Assembly (NCBI RefSeq): GCF_023715405.1
Contig: NZ_JAMBOC010000001.1
Location: forward strand, 62,001 to 126,000
Origin: Solibacillus isronensis
GTDB lineage: Bacteria > Bacillota > Bacilli > Bacillales_A > Planococcaceae
Length of the DNA: 64,000 nt
Direction of reading: 5' to 3'
Part shown: positions 55,879 to 64,000 of the stretch, piece by piece
Layout of the letters: each line of letters opens with the position of its first letter
Numbering within the stretch: the first letter of the stretch is position 1
The notes under the pieces: generated by a model
What the model saw: the letters and a program-made list of their open reading frames with translations, nothing else
Told to the model about the DNA's origin: nothing
Database searches by the model: none
Program-made: the position numbers and the translations under genes

Positions 55879-57561
55879 ATGTTAAAAAAATTTAATTCAG
55901 TAAAAACCAAGATTTTATTAGGAATTTTAGTTCCAATTATTTTATTAAGTGTTGTTTTTAGTTCAATTCTATTTTTGGTTTCCAGCAACTTAATTAATAA
56001 CCAGATCATTCCGCAGCACAACCAAAACTTATTGTTGAGTATGGAAAAATTCAGTACGCTTTTTGACGCGGATATAGTGAATGATGCTAAGAAAAACAAG
56101 GCTTCATATGAAAAATTACTGGAAGCCACAACCGATTTCCAAAATGATTTTGATTTGGAAAATGCCTATATTATGAGTAAAGTCGATGGAGAGGAAGTTA
56201 TTCTGGTATTGGGGAATTCGGAAGATTACCTGACACCGCTTGCTTTTACAGAAGAACAGACAGCGGCACTTTCCACAACGGAAACAGTGGCGAGCGATAT
56301 CTATGAAGATGATTATGGAAAACACCAATCAACCTTTCTTCAAATTCCTGGGACGGATTCTGTTCTGGGATTGGATGCGGATGCGGATTTTATTGATGAA
56401 TTGAATAGATTGTTAATTATAATTATAGTTGCTTCACTGCTTGTTGCATTGATTATAGGCGCAATTATAGCGGTTATGGTTTCAAAAAAAATTGTGAATC
56501 CTTTAAATCAGCTTTTAAACCACACTGAAATTGTGGCACAGGGTGATTTATCAAAACAATTGGAAGTATACAGTGATGACGAAATCGGGCGTTTAACAAC
56601 TAGCTTCTCGGATATGCAAACGCAATTGAGAGAGACTATCTACCATGTAACCGACACATCCGACCATGTTGAGGAAGGTTCTTCGATATTAAAAGAGACG
56701 GTAGAACAGTTAACAATTACATCGAATCAGGTATCGGGCGCAATTCAGGAAATTGCTTCTAGTACTGAGCTAATTACAGAAGGCGCTGTACAAAACCGGG
56801 TGGCAGTGGAACAGATCGCATTCAAAATTGAAGAAATTTCTAATGTTACGAAATTAGTGGCACAGGAGGCGATAGATACCAATACTGTCGCAACACAAGG
56901 AATAGAAGTTATTCATAAGTCTGTTGCAGGAATCGAAACAATTAATGAAACGGCGAAAATGTCATTAATGAAAACAGAACAAATGAATAGCCGTTCTTTA
57001 GAAGTTGGTCAAATCACGAAAATTATTTCAAGTATTTCAGATCAAATCAACTTACTTGCTTTAAATGCGGCAATCGAAGCGGCAAGAGCTGGGGAATACG
57101 GGAAAGGTTTCGCAGTAGTAGCGGATGAAGTCCGTTCATTGGCAGAACAATCGGCGAATTCGGCGAGTGATATTACGACATTGATTAATGAAATGCAAAA
57201 AGATTCAAATGAATCTGTTGTTGCAATTAATAATGTTGTAACGAAAATCGAGCAGGAAAGCGTGACGATCTACTCGGCTGTTGAAACATTTAATACAATT
57301 TCTAAATTAGTGGATAATATGAAAAATGAAATTCAAAATGTAACAGATGCATTCCAAGGAATCGCAACGGACTCTAATCGGGTACTTGAAACAACGGATA
57401 TAACTGTTCACTCATTGGAAGAAACCAATGAGCATTCTCAAAGTATTGCTGCATCAATAGAAGAACAGACAGCATCGACTGAAGAAATGTTGAGCATCGC
57501 ACACGAATTGAATGAAATGATTATTAAGTTAAAAGGACAAATTAATCACTTCAAAATATAA
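55879..57561 (+). CDS. Methyl-accepting chemotaxis protein with short periplasmic sensor
   Basis: 560 residues. TM1 about 11-33, extracytoplasmic sensor about 34-175 (single Cache-like size), TM2 about 176-198, HAMP about 199-252, then the signalling domain with the highly conserved hairpin [52 protein letters not shown] (370-420) for CheA/CheW binding. Ligand unknown. Ribosome site AAAGAG is weak; a strong G-rich run lies ~42 bases upstream beyond a hairpin. No che genes nearby. Confidence 0.92.
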   Translation: MLKKFNSVKTKILLGILVPIILLSVVFSSILFLVSSNLINNQIIPQHNQNLLLSMEKFSTLFDADIVNDAKKNKASYEKLLEATTDFQNDFDLENAYIMSKVDGEEVILVLGNSEDYLTPLAFTEEQTAALSTTETVASDIYEDDYGKHQSTFLQIPGTDSVLGLDADADFIDELNRLLIIIIVASLLVALIIGAIIAVMVSKKIVNPLNQLLNHTEIVAQGDLSKQLEVYSDDEIGRLTTSFSDMQTQLRETIYHVTDTSDHVEEGSSILKETVEQLTITSNQVSGAIQEIASSTELITEGAVQNRVAVEQIAFKIEEISNVTKLVAQEAIDTNTVATQGIEVIHKSVAGIETINETAKMSLMKTEQMNSRSLEVGQITKIISSISDQINLLALNAAIEAARAGEYGKGFAVVADEVRSLAEQSANSASDITTLINEMQKDSNESVVAINNVVTKIEQESVTIYSAVETFNTISKLVDNMKNEIQNVTDAFQGIATDSNRVLETTDITVHSLEETNEHSQSIAASIEEQTASTEEMLSIAHELNEMIIKLKGQINHFKI

Positions 57562-57619
57562 AGAATTTTTTAGTTGTATAAATAACTTCTAAACTAATAT
57601 GAACTTAATTCAATGATGG

Positions 57620-57667
57620 AAAAATCCAGATTATGCTATATTGCATTCCTCTGGATTTTTTCTTTTT
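57620..57667 (+). terminator. Terminator of the chemoreceptor gene
   Basis: AAAAATCCAGA/TCTGGATTTTT (57620-57630, 57650-57660), then TCTTTTT. Confidence 0.9.
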
Positions 57668-57904
57668 AGGCGTGGAATACATGTTGTGGAAAGTTTCTGT
57701 TTACATGGATTTTAAGATAGAGTTAGATCTGAGTCATTGCGATTAAAGGGTATTGCCTGCTGATGTTTAAGTCCTTGGTAGGGACAGTCGCTTTGCGTCC
57801 GGCTTAATTGTGGTGAATAAGAATTTTATTGTAGAAGAATTTGCGTTTATGTTGGCAATTCATCGCAATAATCGCTAAAGTAGAAGGAGAACATACAATC
57901 GTAA

Positions 57905-58073
57905 CTTAACTTCTTTCGGTGCGTTTTGAACACACGCCAGAAGTTGATGCCCCCGGGTGGAGCAACAGATTCGGCATAGAGTATTTAAAAGAAATTCAGG
58001 TTAAAAGCGTTGGATGACTGATTCGTAACCTGTGAACCTGACTCGAATCCGGGCGTAATCACACCGAGGTGAA
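57905..58073 (+). repeat. Degenerate relative of the tyrS-leader element, upstream of polA
   Basis: It shares CCCCGGGTGGA-5-CAGATT (57951-57971) with CCCCGGGCGGA-5-CAGATT of the tyrS element (5999-6020), and GGGCGTAAT at 58051-58059 with GGGCGTAAT at 6122-6130. It also has a head of imperfect inverted arms AACTTCT..AGAAGTT (57907-57944), like the palindromic head there. The spacing between shared motifs is ~100 versus ~123 bases, and the inner hairpins differ (GATTCG/CGAATC 58020-58048). The remaining 57668-57904 shows no gene. Relationship is proposed, not proven. Confidence 0.5.
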
Positions 58074-58095
58074 ATTGATTAATGGAGGAACGCGC

Positions 58096-60726
58096 ATGAC
58101 AAAACAAAAATTGCTTTTACTAGATGGAAACTCATTGGCTTATCGTGCCTTTTTTGCATTGCCGCTGCTTACAAATGACAGTGGGATTCATACAAATGCG
58201 ACATATGGTTTTACGACGATGCTGCAAAAAATTATCGGTGAGGAAAATCCGACACAAATGCTTGTTGCTTTCGATGCCGGGAAAACGACTTTTCGTCATG
58301 AGTCGTTCGGTGAATATAAAGGGGGACGTCAAAAAACTCCGCCAGAGCTTTCCGAACAATTCCCATATATTAGAAAACTGATTGATGCATACAACATTAA
58401 ACGCTATGAACTGGAAATGTACGAAGCAGATGACATTATCGGAACGTTAGCAAAACAGGCTGCTGGACAAGGGATCGAAGTAATCGTTGTTTCGGGAGAT
58501 AAAGATTTAACGCAGCTCGCAACTGAGGATGTCACAGTCTATATTACCCGTAAAGGGATTACCGATATTGAAAAATATACACCGGCACATATTGAAGAAA
58601 AGTATGGACTGACACCGGAGCAAATTATCGATATGAAAGGGCTTATGGGTGATCAATCCGATAATATTCCGGGAGTTCCAGGCGTTGGTGAAAAAACAGC
58701 GATTAAATTATTGAAGGAACACGGGACGATTGAAAAATTATATGAAGCGATGGATTCATTGAAAGCTTCGAAAATGAAAGAAAAGCTGGTAGACAATGAA
58801 GAAATGGCTCACTTATCAAAAAAGCTTGCGACAATTCATACAGATGCACCACTAACAATTTCACTTGATGATTTAGCATATGCAGGTCCGGATGAGGAAG
58901 CACTTCTTAATGTATGGCATGAGCTTGGCTTTAAATCTTTAATCGAAAAAAGTGATTTTGAAACAGTAGAAACAGAACAAGCTGAATTAGTATTTGAAAA
59001 TGTACAGGCTATTACAGGCGACATGTTAAAAGAAACGATGGCAATCCACCTCGAGTTGGAAAATGAACATTACCATAGCTGTAATGCCCTCGGTTTAGCC
59101 TTGTCAGACGGAGAACGTACGGTTTATACAGCGATTGATAATGTAGTTGATAATGCGGACTTAAAAGCATGGCTGCTAGATGAAACTAAGAAAAAGTATA
59201 TTGTGGACAGTAAAGCAACACAAGCAATGCTCCATCGTTTAGGGATTGAGCTTAAAGGCGTGGAGTTTGACTTATTGTTAGCTTCGTACATTTTAAAGCC
59301 GTCGATATCAGGTGATGATGTGGCAACACTTGCAAAGGAATTCGGTTACCAGGATGTACAATCCAATGAAGCGATCTACGGAAAAGGGGCAAAGTGGGTT
59401 GTTCCAGGTGCGGATCATGTAGCTGAACATGTGAGCCGAAAAGCAGTAGCAGTTTGGAAGCTGCAGCCTTTATTAGAGCAAAAGCTGAAGGAAAATGAAC
59501 AGTTTGAATTATACAAAGAGCTGGAGCTGCCGCTTGCACATATTTTAGGGAAAATGGAGAGCGAAGGGATAACTGTCAATATTGATACATTACGTCAAAT
59601 GGGCGATGATTTGAAGGCAAAGCTTGAAGTAATGGAAGCGACAATTTATGAGCTGGCAGGCGAGAAATTCAATATTAATTCACCGAAACAGCTTGGTGTT
59701 ATCTTATTTGATAAATTAGGCTTACCTGTCATTAAAAAGACAAAGACAGGATATTCAACAGCAGCCGATGTACTGGAAAAGTTACAGTCCGAGCATGACA
59801 TTGTGAAGCATATTCTTGAGTACCGAACGCTTGCGAAACTGCAGTCAACATATATTGAAGGTTTAATAAAAGAAGTGCATAAAGAAGATTCAAAAGTGCA
59901 TACCCGATTCCAGCAGGCATTAACTTCAACTGGGCGTTTAAGCTCAACAAACCCGAATTTACAAAATATCCCGATTCGTTTAGAAGAAGGACGCAAAATT
60001 CGAAAAGCATTTGTTCCGTCGAAAAAGGATTGGATTTTGTTTGCGGCGGACTATTCACAGATTGAGCTGCGCGTATTGGCTCATATGTGCGGGGATGATG
60101 CGCTTGTAGAGGCATTCCAGCAAGGAATGGATATCCATACACGGACGGCAATGGATGTGTTTAATCTTGAAAATCCGGATGATGTGACAAGCTTAATGCG
60201 TCGCACAGCAAAAGCTGTAAACTTTGGTATTGTATATGGAATCAGTGATTATGGCTTATCACAAAGCCTTGATATTACACGTAAAGAAGCGGGGATTTTC
60301 ATTGAAAACTACTTGCAAAGCTTCCCTGGTGTAAAAAACTATATGGATACAAGTATTGAAGAGGCAAAGAAAGCAGGTTTCGTTACAACGATTTTAAATC
60401 GCCGCCGCTACTTGCCGGACATCACAAGCTCGAACTTCAATTTAAGAAGTTTTGCTGAACGTACTGCGATGAACACACCGATCCAAGGAAGTGCCGCGGA
60501 CATTATAAAAAAAGCAATGATTGATATGAATGCGCGCCTTGAACAAGAAGGACTACAGACAAAGCTATTATTGCAAGTACACGATGAACTGATTTTTGAA
60601 GCACCAAAAGAAGAAGTTGAAATTTTAGAACGTATCGTACCTGAAGTTATGGAAAATGCAATTAAGTTAAATGTGCCGTTAAAGGTTGAATTTTCATATG
60701 GTCCTACATGGTACGATGCGAAATAA
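58096..60726 (+). CDS. polA: DNA polymerase I
   Basis: 876 residues (B. subtilis 880). Three regions: 5'-3' exonuclease (1-~290, LLLDGNSLAYRAFFALP, YEADDIIGTLA, VVSGDKDLTQL), a 3'-5' exonuclease-like region (~300-470) lacking the catalytic DxE first motif (HLELEN instead of D-x-E), as in other Bacillus Pol I, and the polymerase (~480-876) with FAADYSQIELRVLAH, RRTAKAVNFGIVYG and QVHDELIFEA. Hence no proofreading expected. ATG at 58096 with GGAGG seven bases upstream. The first gene of polA-mutM-coaE, which lie 12 bases apart. Confidence 0.97.
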   Translation: MTKQKLLLLDGNSLAYRAFFALPLLTNDSGIHTNATYGFTTMLQKIIGEENPTQMLVAFDAGKTTFRHESFGEYKGGRQKTPPELSEQFPYIRKLIDAYNIKRYELEMYEADDIIGTLAKQAAGQGIEVIVVSGDKDLTQLATEDVTVYITRKGITDIEKYTPAHIEEKYGLTPEQIIDMKGLMGDQSDNIPGVPGVGEKTAIKLLKEHGTIEKLYEAMDSLKASKMKEKLVDNEEMAHLSKKLATIHTDAPLTISLDDLAYAGPDEEALLNVWHELGFKSLIEKSDFETVETEQAELVFENVQAITGDMLKETMAIHLELENEHYHSCNALGLALSDGERTVYTAIDNVVDNADLKAWLLDETKKKYIVDSKATQAMLHRLGIELKGVEFDLLLASYILKPSISGDDVATLAKEFGYQDVQSNEAIYGKGAKWVVPGADHVAEHVSRKAVAVWKLQPLLEQKLKENEQFELYKELELPLAHILGKMESEGITVNIDTLRQMGDDLKAKLEVMEATIYELAGEKFNINSPKQLGVILFDKLGLPVIKKTKTGYSTAADVLEKLQSEHDIVKHILEYRTLAKLQSTYIEGLIKEVHKEDSKVHTRFQQALTSTGRLSSTNPNLQNIPIRLEEGRKIRKAFVPSKKDWILFAADYSQIELRVLAHMCGDDALVEAFQQGMDIHTRTAMDVFNLENPDDVTSLMRRTAKAVNFGIVYGISDYGLSQSLDITRKEAGIFIENYLQSFPGVKNYMDTSIEEAKKAGFVTTILNRRRYLPDITSSNFNLRSFAERTAMNTPIQGSAADIIKKAMIDMNARLEQEGLQTKLLLQVHDELIFEAPKEEVEILERIVPEVMENAIKLNVPLKVEFSYGPTWYDAK

Positions 60727-60738
60727 GGAGTACCATTT

Positions 60739-61611
60739 ATGCCAGAATTACCAGAAGTAGAAGGGGTCGTACGTGATTTACGGCCAATCGTAGAAGGGAA
60801 GACGATTGAATCTGTCTCTTTATCGGATGTCGTTTATACATCGCATGAGGCAGGTAAACAGGCGATTGTAAAAAACGCAAAGCCTTCTCAATTTGAACTA
60901 TTAGTACGCGATATGAAAATCGATAAATTGGAGCGCAGATCAAAATATATATTCTTTCATCTAAAGAAAAATGATGAACGTTTTATTTTAGTGAACCATT
61001 TAGGGATGAGTGGCGCATGGTTTGTTGTGAATGATGTGGTGGAGATAACGGAAGAAAAATTCCGTAAGCATATCCATGCGATATTTACATTGGCAAGCGG
61101 AGAATTGCTTGTCTATGCTGATATCCGCCGTTTTGGTGAATTGCGCTTTATTAAAGAAATCGCCGATCATCCGCCATTGTTAAAAATGGCACCGGAGCCT
61201 TTTGATGAAATCGCCTGTGATTTTTTCCTCATGCAAAGTGAAAAATCTAAATTCGCAAAAAAACCGATTAAAGAGGTCATCATGGATGGTCAGGTGATTT
61301 CGGGTTGCGGCAATATTTATGCCACCGAAGCATTGTTCAAAATGCTTATTCATCCGGGGAAAACAACGAGTGAGTTAAGTCGTGAGCAAAAGACAAAACT
61401 CTTTCATGTAATTTGTGACGTATTGCAGGAAAGCATTGATTCGGGCGGATCGACAATTTCAGACTACCGGAGTATTAATGGTGGTGCAGGAACAATGCAG
61501 CATCGACTGAAAATGTATGGGAAAAAGCAATGTGTTGTATGTGAAACAAATACAGAATCTCTCGTTATCGCGGGTAGAACATCAACATATTGTCCGCAAT
61601 GTCAAAAGTAA
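60739..61611 (+). CDS. mutM: Formamidopyrimidine-DNA glycosylase MutM
   Basis: Base-excision enzyme for oxidised purines; 290 residues. Catalytic P2 and E3 at the start MPELPEVEGVVRDLRP, the Lys of beta-elimination in LERRSKYIFFHLK, HLGMSGAWFV, the H2TH strip around GNIYATEALF, and the C-terminal zinc finger C-V-V-C ... C-P-Q-C ending the protein. ATG with AAGGAG before it, 12 bases after polA. Confidence 0.96.
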   Translation: MPELPEVEGVVRDLRPIVEGKTIESVSLSDVVYTSHEAGKQAIVKNAKPSQFELLVRDMKIDKLERRSKYIFFHLKKNDERFILVNHLGMSGAWFVVNDVVEITEEKFRKHIHAIFTLASGELLVYADIRRFGELRFIKEIADHPPLLKMAPEPFDEIACDFFLMQSEKSKFAKKPIKEVIMDGQVISGCGNIYATEALFKMLIHPGKTTSELSREQKTKLFHVICDVLQESIDSGGSTISDYRSINGGAGTMQHRLKMYGKKQCVVCETNTESLVIAGRTSTYCPQCQK

Positions 61612-61623
61612 AGGGGAATTGCT

Positions 61624-62220
61624 GTGATTATAGGTTTAACTGGTAGTATTGCCAGCGGAAAGAGCACAGTTGCAAAAATGATTGAGTCATACGGATTGCC
61701 GATTGTTGATGCAGATGTAGTAGCACGACAAGTAGTCGAGCCTGGTACGCCGACATTGAAAAAAATTGCAGAAGCATTTGGACCGGAAGTCATTGCACAA
61801 GATGGTTCAATGGATCGTGCAAAAGTGGGAAGTATTATTTTTCATAATGAGGAAATGCGGCAAACTTTAAATGGCATCATACATCCGGCTATTCGTGAAG
61901 AAATGCTGCGTCAGCGTGATGAATTTATCTCGTTTGGTGAAAAAAATGTTTTCATGGATATTCCGCTGCTATTCGAAAGTAAGCTGGAACATTTCGTAGA
62001 AAAAATTATTGTAGTTTCTGTAAATAAAGAAGTGCAGCTACAGCGCTTAATGGAACGAAATGGCTTTACGGAAGAAGAAGCAAATGCCCGTATAGCGACA
62101 CAGATTCCGGTCAAAGAAAAGGAACAGTTAGCTGATGCAGTTATTCATAATAATGGCACGCTGGAAGATACAGCAATTCAGCTTCAAAATATTTTGTATG
62201 AGTGGAACGTCCTGAAGTAA
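61624..62220 (+). CDS. coaE: Dephospho-CoA kinase
   Basis: Last step of coenzyme A synthesis; 198 residues. P-loop GSIASGKSTVAKMI (7-20), DADVVARQVVEPG and the ATP lid NGFTEEEANARIATQIP. Start GTG at 61624 (MIIGLTGS) with AAAGGGGAA upstream. Twelve bases after mutM; ytaF, which lies between them in B. subtilis, is absent. Confidence 0.95.
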   Translation: MIIGLTGSIASGKSTVAKMIESYGLPIVDADVVARQVVEPGTPTLKKIAEAFGPEVIAQDGSMDRAKVGSIIFHNEEMRQTLNGIIHPAIREEMLRQRDEFISFGEKNVFMDIPLLFESKLEHFVEKIIVVSVNKEVQLQRLMERNGFTEEEANARIATQIPVKEKEQLADAVIHNNGTLEDTAIQLQNILYEWNVLK

Positions 62221-62226
62221 AATAAT

Positions 62227-62266
62227 ACCTCAACTAATTTTATTAAAAGTTGGTTGAGGTTTTTAT
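62227..62266 (+). terminator. Terminator of polA-mutM-coaE
   Basis: A ~15-bp stem with two G-U pairs, arms ACCTCAACTAATTTT (62227-62241) and AAAGTTGGTTGAGGT (62246-62260), then TTTTATTTT. Confidence 0.85.
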
Positions 62267-62338
62267 TTTGAGGGTATGTATTATCTGAAAATAACAAATT
62301 TAATTAAGCGGATTAAATATGTTCAACTTTTTATAATA

Positions 62339-62349
62339 TGTGTTATACT
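62339..62349 (+). promoter_or_regulatory. gapB promoter -10 overlapped by a CcpN-type operator
   Basis: TGTGTTATACT (62339-62349) fits all 11 positions of the CcpN consensus TRTGHYATAYW as I recall it from B. subtilis gapB and pckA. The same bases carry the extended -10 TGTTATACT. CcpN binding would block the gluconeogenic gene when sugar is present. Confidence 0.65.
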
Positions 62350-62403
62350 AATCAACGAATAAATAAAATGAATGAATCGTACTTTTAGGAGGATTTAAAT
62401 AAT

Positions 62404-63423
62404 ATGACAGTTTCTATTGCAATTAATGGTTTTGGCCGCATTGGTCGTATGGTGTTCCGACAAGCAATGATGCGTGGTGACGTGAATATCGTAGCAGTGA
62501 ACGCAAGCTATCCATCTGAAACGTTAGCACATTTAATTAAGTATGACACAAATCATGGTGTTTTCCCGGGAACTGTAGAAGCAGTCGAAGGTGCTTTAAT
62601 TGTAAACGGCAAACGTGTTGAATTAGTTAGTGAACGTGATCCATTAAAATTACCATGGGCTCAAATGGGTGTAGATATCGTAATCGAAGCTACTGGTAAA
62701 TTCAATGAACGTGAAAAAGCAGCAAAACATATTGAAGCTGGCGCGAAAAAAGTTATTTTAACTGCTCCTGGTAAAAATGAAGATATTACCGTTGTTTTGG
62801 GTGTAAATGACGATAAATTGGATTTATCAAAGCATGATGTCATTTCAAATGCATCTTGTACGACAAACTGTTTAGCTCCTGTAGCAAAAGTATTAAACGA
62901 TGAGTTCGGTATTGTAAACGGTTTAATGACAACAGTTCACGCTTATACAAACGATCAAAACAACATCGATAACCCACACAAAGATTTACGTCGTGCGCGT
63001 AACTGCGGATCATCTATTATCCCGACTTCAACTGGTGCAGCAAAAGCATTGCGTCTTGTATTACCGGAATTGGATGGGAAAATCCACGGTATGGCATTAC
63101 GTGTGCCAACACCAAACGTTTCTTTAGTTGATTTAGTTGTAGATGTAGAAAAAGACGTAACAGTAGAAGAAGTAAATGCAGCATTTAAAGCGGCAGCTGA
63201 AGGCAAAATGAACGGTATTTTAAACTTCTCTATGGAGCCATTAGTATCTTCTGACTACAATACAACAACATACTCATCTACTGTAGACGGTTTAACTACA
63301 ATTGTATTAGGTGACCGTAAAGTAAAAGTCATCGCTTGGTATGATAATGAGTGGGGTTACTCTGCTCGCGTAGTAGACTTAACAAAGAAAATTGCAAATG
63401 AATTAGCAACAGTAAATGTATAA
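62404..63423 (+). CDS. gapB: Gluconeogenic glyceraldehyde-3-phosphate dehydrogenase GapB
   Basis: 339 residues (B. subtilis GapB 340). Active site C152 in [12 protein letters not shown] and H179. The cofactor-selecting position after the second beta strand is N33-A34-S35 ([14 protein letters not shown]), without the Asp that binds NAD ribose in GapA, as in NADP-preferring gluconeogenic GapB enzymes. It stands between coaE and nrdR as in B. subtilis. Shine-Dalgarno TAGGAGG; a CcpN-type operator overlaps the promoter. speD, which follows gapB in B. subtilis, is missing. Confidence 0.95.
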   Translation: MTVSIAINGFGRIGRMVFRQAMMRGDVNIVAVNASYPSETLAHLIKYDTNHGVFPGTVEAVEGALIVNGKRVELVSERDPLKLPWAQMGVDIVIEATGKFNEREKAAKHIEAGAKKVILTAPGKNEDITVVLGVNDDKLDLSKHDVISNASCTTNCLAPVAKVLNDEFGIVNGLMTTVHAYTNDQNNIDNPHKDLRRARNCGSSIIPTSTGAAKALRLVLPELDGKIHGMALRVPTPNVSLVDLVVDVEKDVTVEEVNAAFKAAAEGKMNGILNFSMEPLVSSDYNTTTYSSTVDGLTTIVLGDRKVKVIAWYDNEWGYSARVVDLTKKIANELATVNV

Positions 63424-63492
63424 TTTATTGCTTTATTAGTGTGATTAAACACTTTAAAAAGGCATAAATACGCGCCTTAATAACACAGAAAG

Positions 63493-63535
63493 AACCTTTT
63501 GCAGAAAGTAAATCATTTTTGCAAAAGGCTTTTTC
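63493..63535 (+). terminator. Terminator of gapB
   Basis: CCTTTTGCA/TGCAAAAGG (63495-63503, 63520-63528), then CTTTTTC. Confidence 0.85.
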
Positions 63536-63592
63536 TATTGTGTGAAGCAACAATGCACTATATAATTGAATGACTTTCCATTGGAAAATTTC

Positions 63593-63637
63593 AACGCGCG
63601 TGAAGCACTATTTCAAGCGCGTTGTTTTTGTTATAAT
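63593..63637 (+). promoter_or_regulatory. Hairpin and -10 box before nrdR
   Basis: AACGCGC/GCGCGTT (63593-63599, 63617-63623, inner TGAA/TTCA) followed by GTTTTTG and a perfect TATAAT at 63632-63637. The hairpin may end an upstream transcript while the TATAAT starts nrdR; no good -35 is visible. Confidence 0.5.
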
Positions 63638-63670
63638 AGAATTAAACTAACTTTTAGGAGAAATTATTAT

Positions 63671-64000
63671 ATGAGATGTCCAGCTTGTCAATACAATGGG
63701 ACACGCGTTGTAGACTCAAGACCTGTTGATGATAATAAAGAAATTCGCAGACGTCGTGAATGTGAATCATGTGCCTTTCGCTTTACGACATTTGAAAAAA
63801 TTGAAGAAACACCGTTAATCGTTGTGAAAAAGGATGGTTCACGCGAGGAGTTTAGCCGTGAAAAAGTATTGCGTGGTCTAATACGCGCATGTGAAAAACG
63901 CCCGGTTGCATTAGATCAATTAGAAGAGATTGTTTTATCGATTGAAAAAGAATTGCGCCGATTAGGCAATGCTGAAGTACGTTCGGAAGATGTCGGGGAG
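63671..64000 (+). CDS. nrdR: Transcriptional repressor NrdR (5' part, truncated by the window)
   Basis: First 110 codons; the full protein is ~150. N-terminal zinc ribbon C3-x2-C6 ... C31-x2-C34 ([26 protein letters not shown]), then the ATP-cone ([35 protein letters not shown]). NrdR binds ATP/dATP and represses ribonucleotide reductase genes. ATG with TTAGGAG upstream. Order gapB-nrdR is conserved in Bacillus (ytcG). Confidence 0.95.
   Translation, partial: MRCPACQYNGTRVVDSRPVDDNKEIRRRRECESCAFRFTTFEKIEETPLIVVKKDGSREEFSREKVLRGLIRACEKRPVALDQLEEIVLSIEKELRRLGNAEVRSEDVGE

Overview
The window reads as chromosomal DNA of a low-GC, endospore-forming Bacillales bacterium. The gene order follows the Bacillus subtilis ytp/ytq, accDA-pfkA-pyk, citZ-icd-mdh-phoPR-polA-mutM-coaE-gapB-nrdR region, but with losses and insertions that suggest Planococcaceae (Solibacillus/Lysinibacillus type). 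That genus-level placement is inference from gene content. An alpha/beta SASP gene, a YjcZ-type mini-protein and YtvI mark a spore former. I saw no tRNA, rRNA, CRISPR array, prophage or transposase gene.

Layout: (1) 1-2.7 kb, the end of an arginine operon (argJ partial, argB, argD). (2) 2.7-7.5 kb, a class A penicillin-binding protein (minus), then tyrS behind a tyrosine T-box and an unusual structured repeat. (3) 7.5-16 kb, a membrane-anchored PstS-like protein, a Yip1 protein, yjcZ, rpsD with a long leader, dgcP, fRMsr, hisJ and ezrA. (4) 16-24.3 kb, a cysteine desulfurase/thiI pair for tRNA thiolation, the SASP gene, an acyl-CoA synthetase, sppA, an RDD protein, tpx and ytxK. (5) 24.4-32.3 kb, uspA, ald, a secreted unknown, an M24 peptidase, ytkL, an intergenic repeat, ytoI, ytpI and nrnA. 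(6) 32.3-42.5 kb, dnaE, a FadR-type regulator with its own operator, accD-accA, pfkA-pyk, fxsA and ytvI. (7) 42.7-49 kb, citZ-icd-mdh and a minus-strand ssuBAC-like importer. (8) 49-64 kb, phoP-phoR, a candidate Pho-controlled small RNA, hflK-hflC, an orphan membrane protein, an ATP-grasp enzyme, a chemoreceptor, polA-mutM-coaE, gapB and the start of nrdR.

Functional themes are central carbon flow (pfkA, pyk, citZ, icd, mdh, gapB), malonyl-CoA supply (accDA beside a fatty-acid-type regulator), replication and repair (dnaE, polA, mutM) and phosphate sensing (phoPR).

The most interesting signal lies just after phoR. Four 11-bp-spaced Pho-box repeats sit at about -60 to -22 of an extended -10 promoter. 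That promoter would make a ~103-nt RNA that begins with a C4-loop hairpin and ends in a rho-independent terminator. The 5' part of this RNA is complementary (9 nt perfect, 11 bp with one G-U) to a G5 loop displayed by a hairpin abutting the phoP Shine-Dalgarno. This suggests, without proof, an RNA feedback loop on the Pho system. Other notable regulatory DNA: a multi-hairpin element inside the tyrS leader with a degenerate partner upstream of polA, a repeat bounded by 10-bp inverted ends at 29.2 kb, a FadR-like palindrome before the GntR regulator, and an apparently perfect CcpN site on the gapB promoter.
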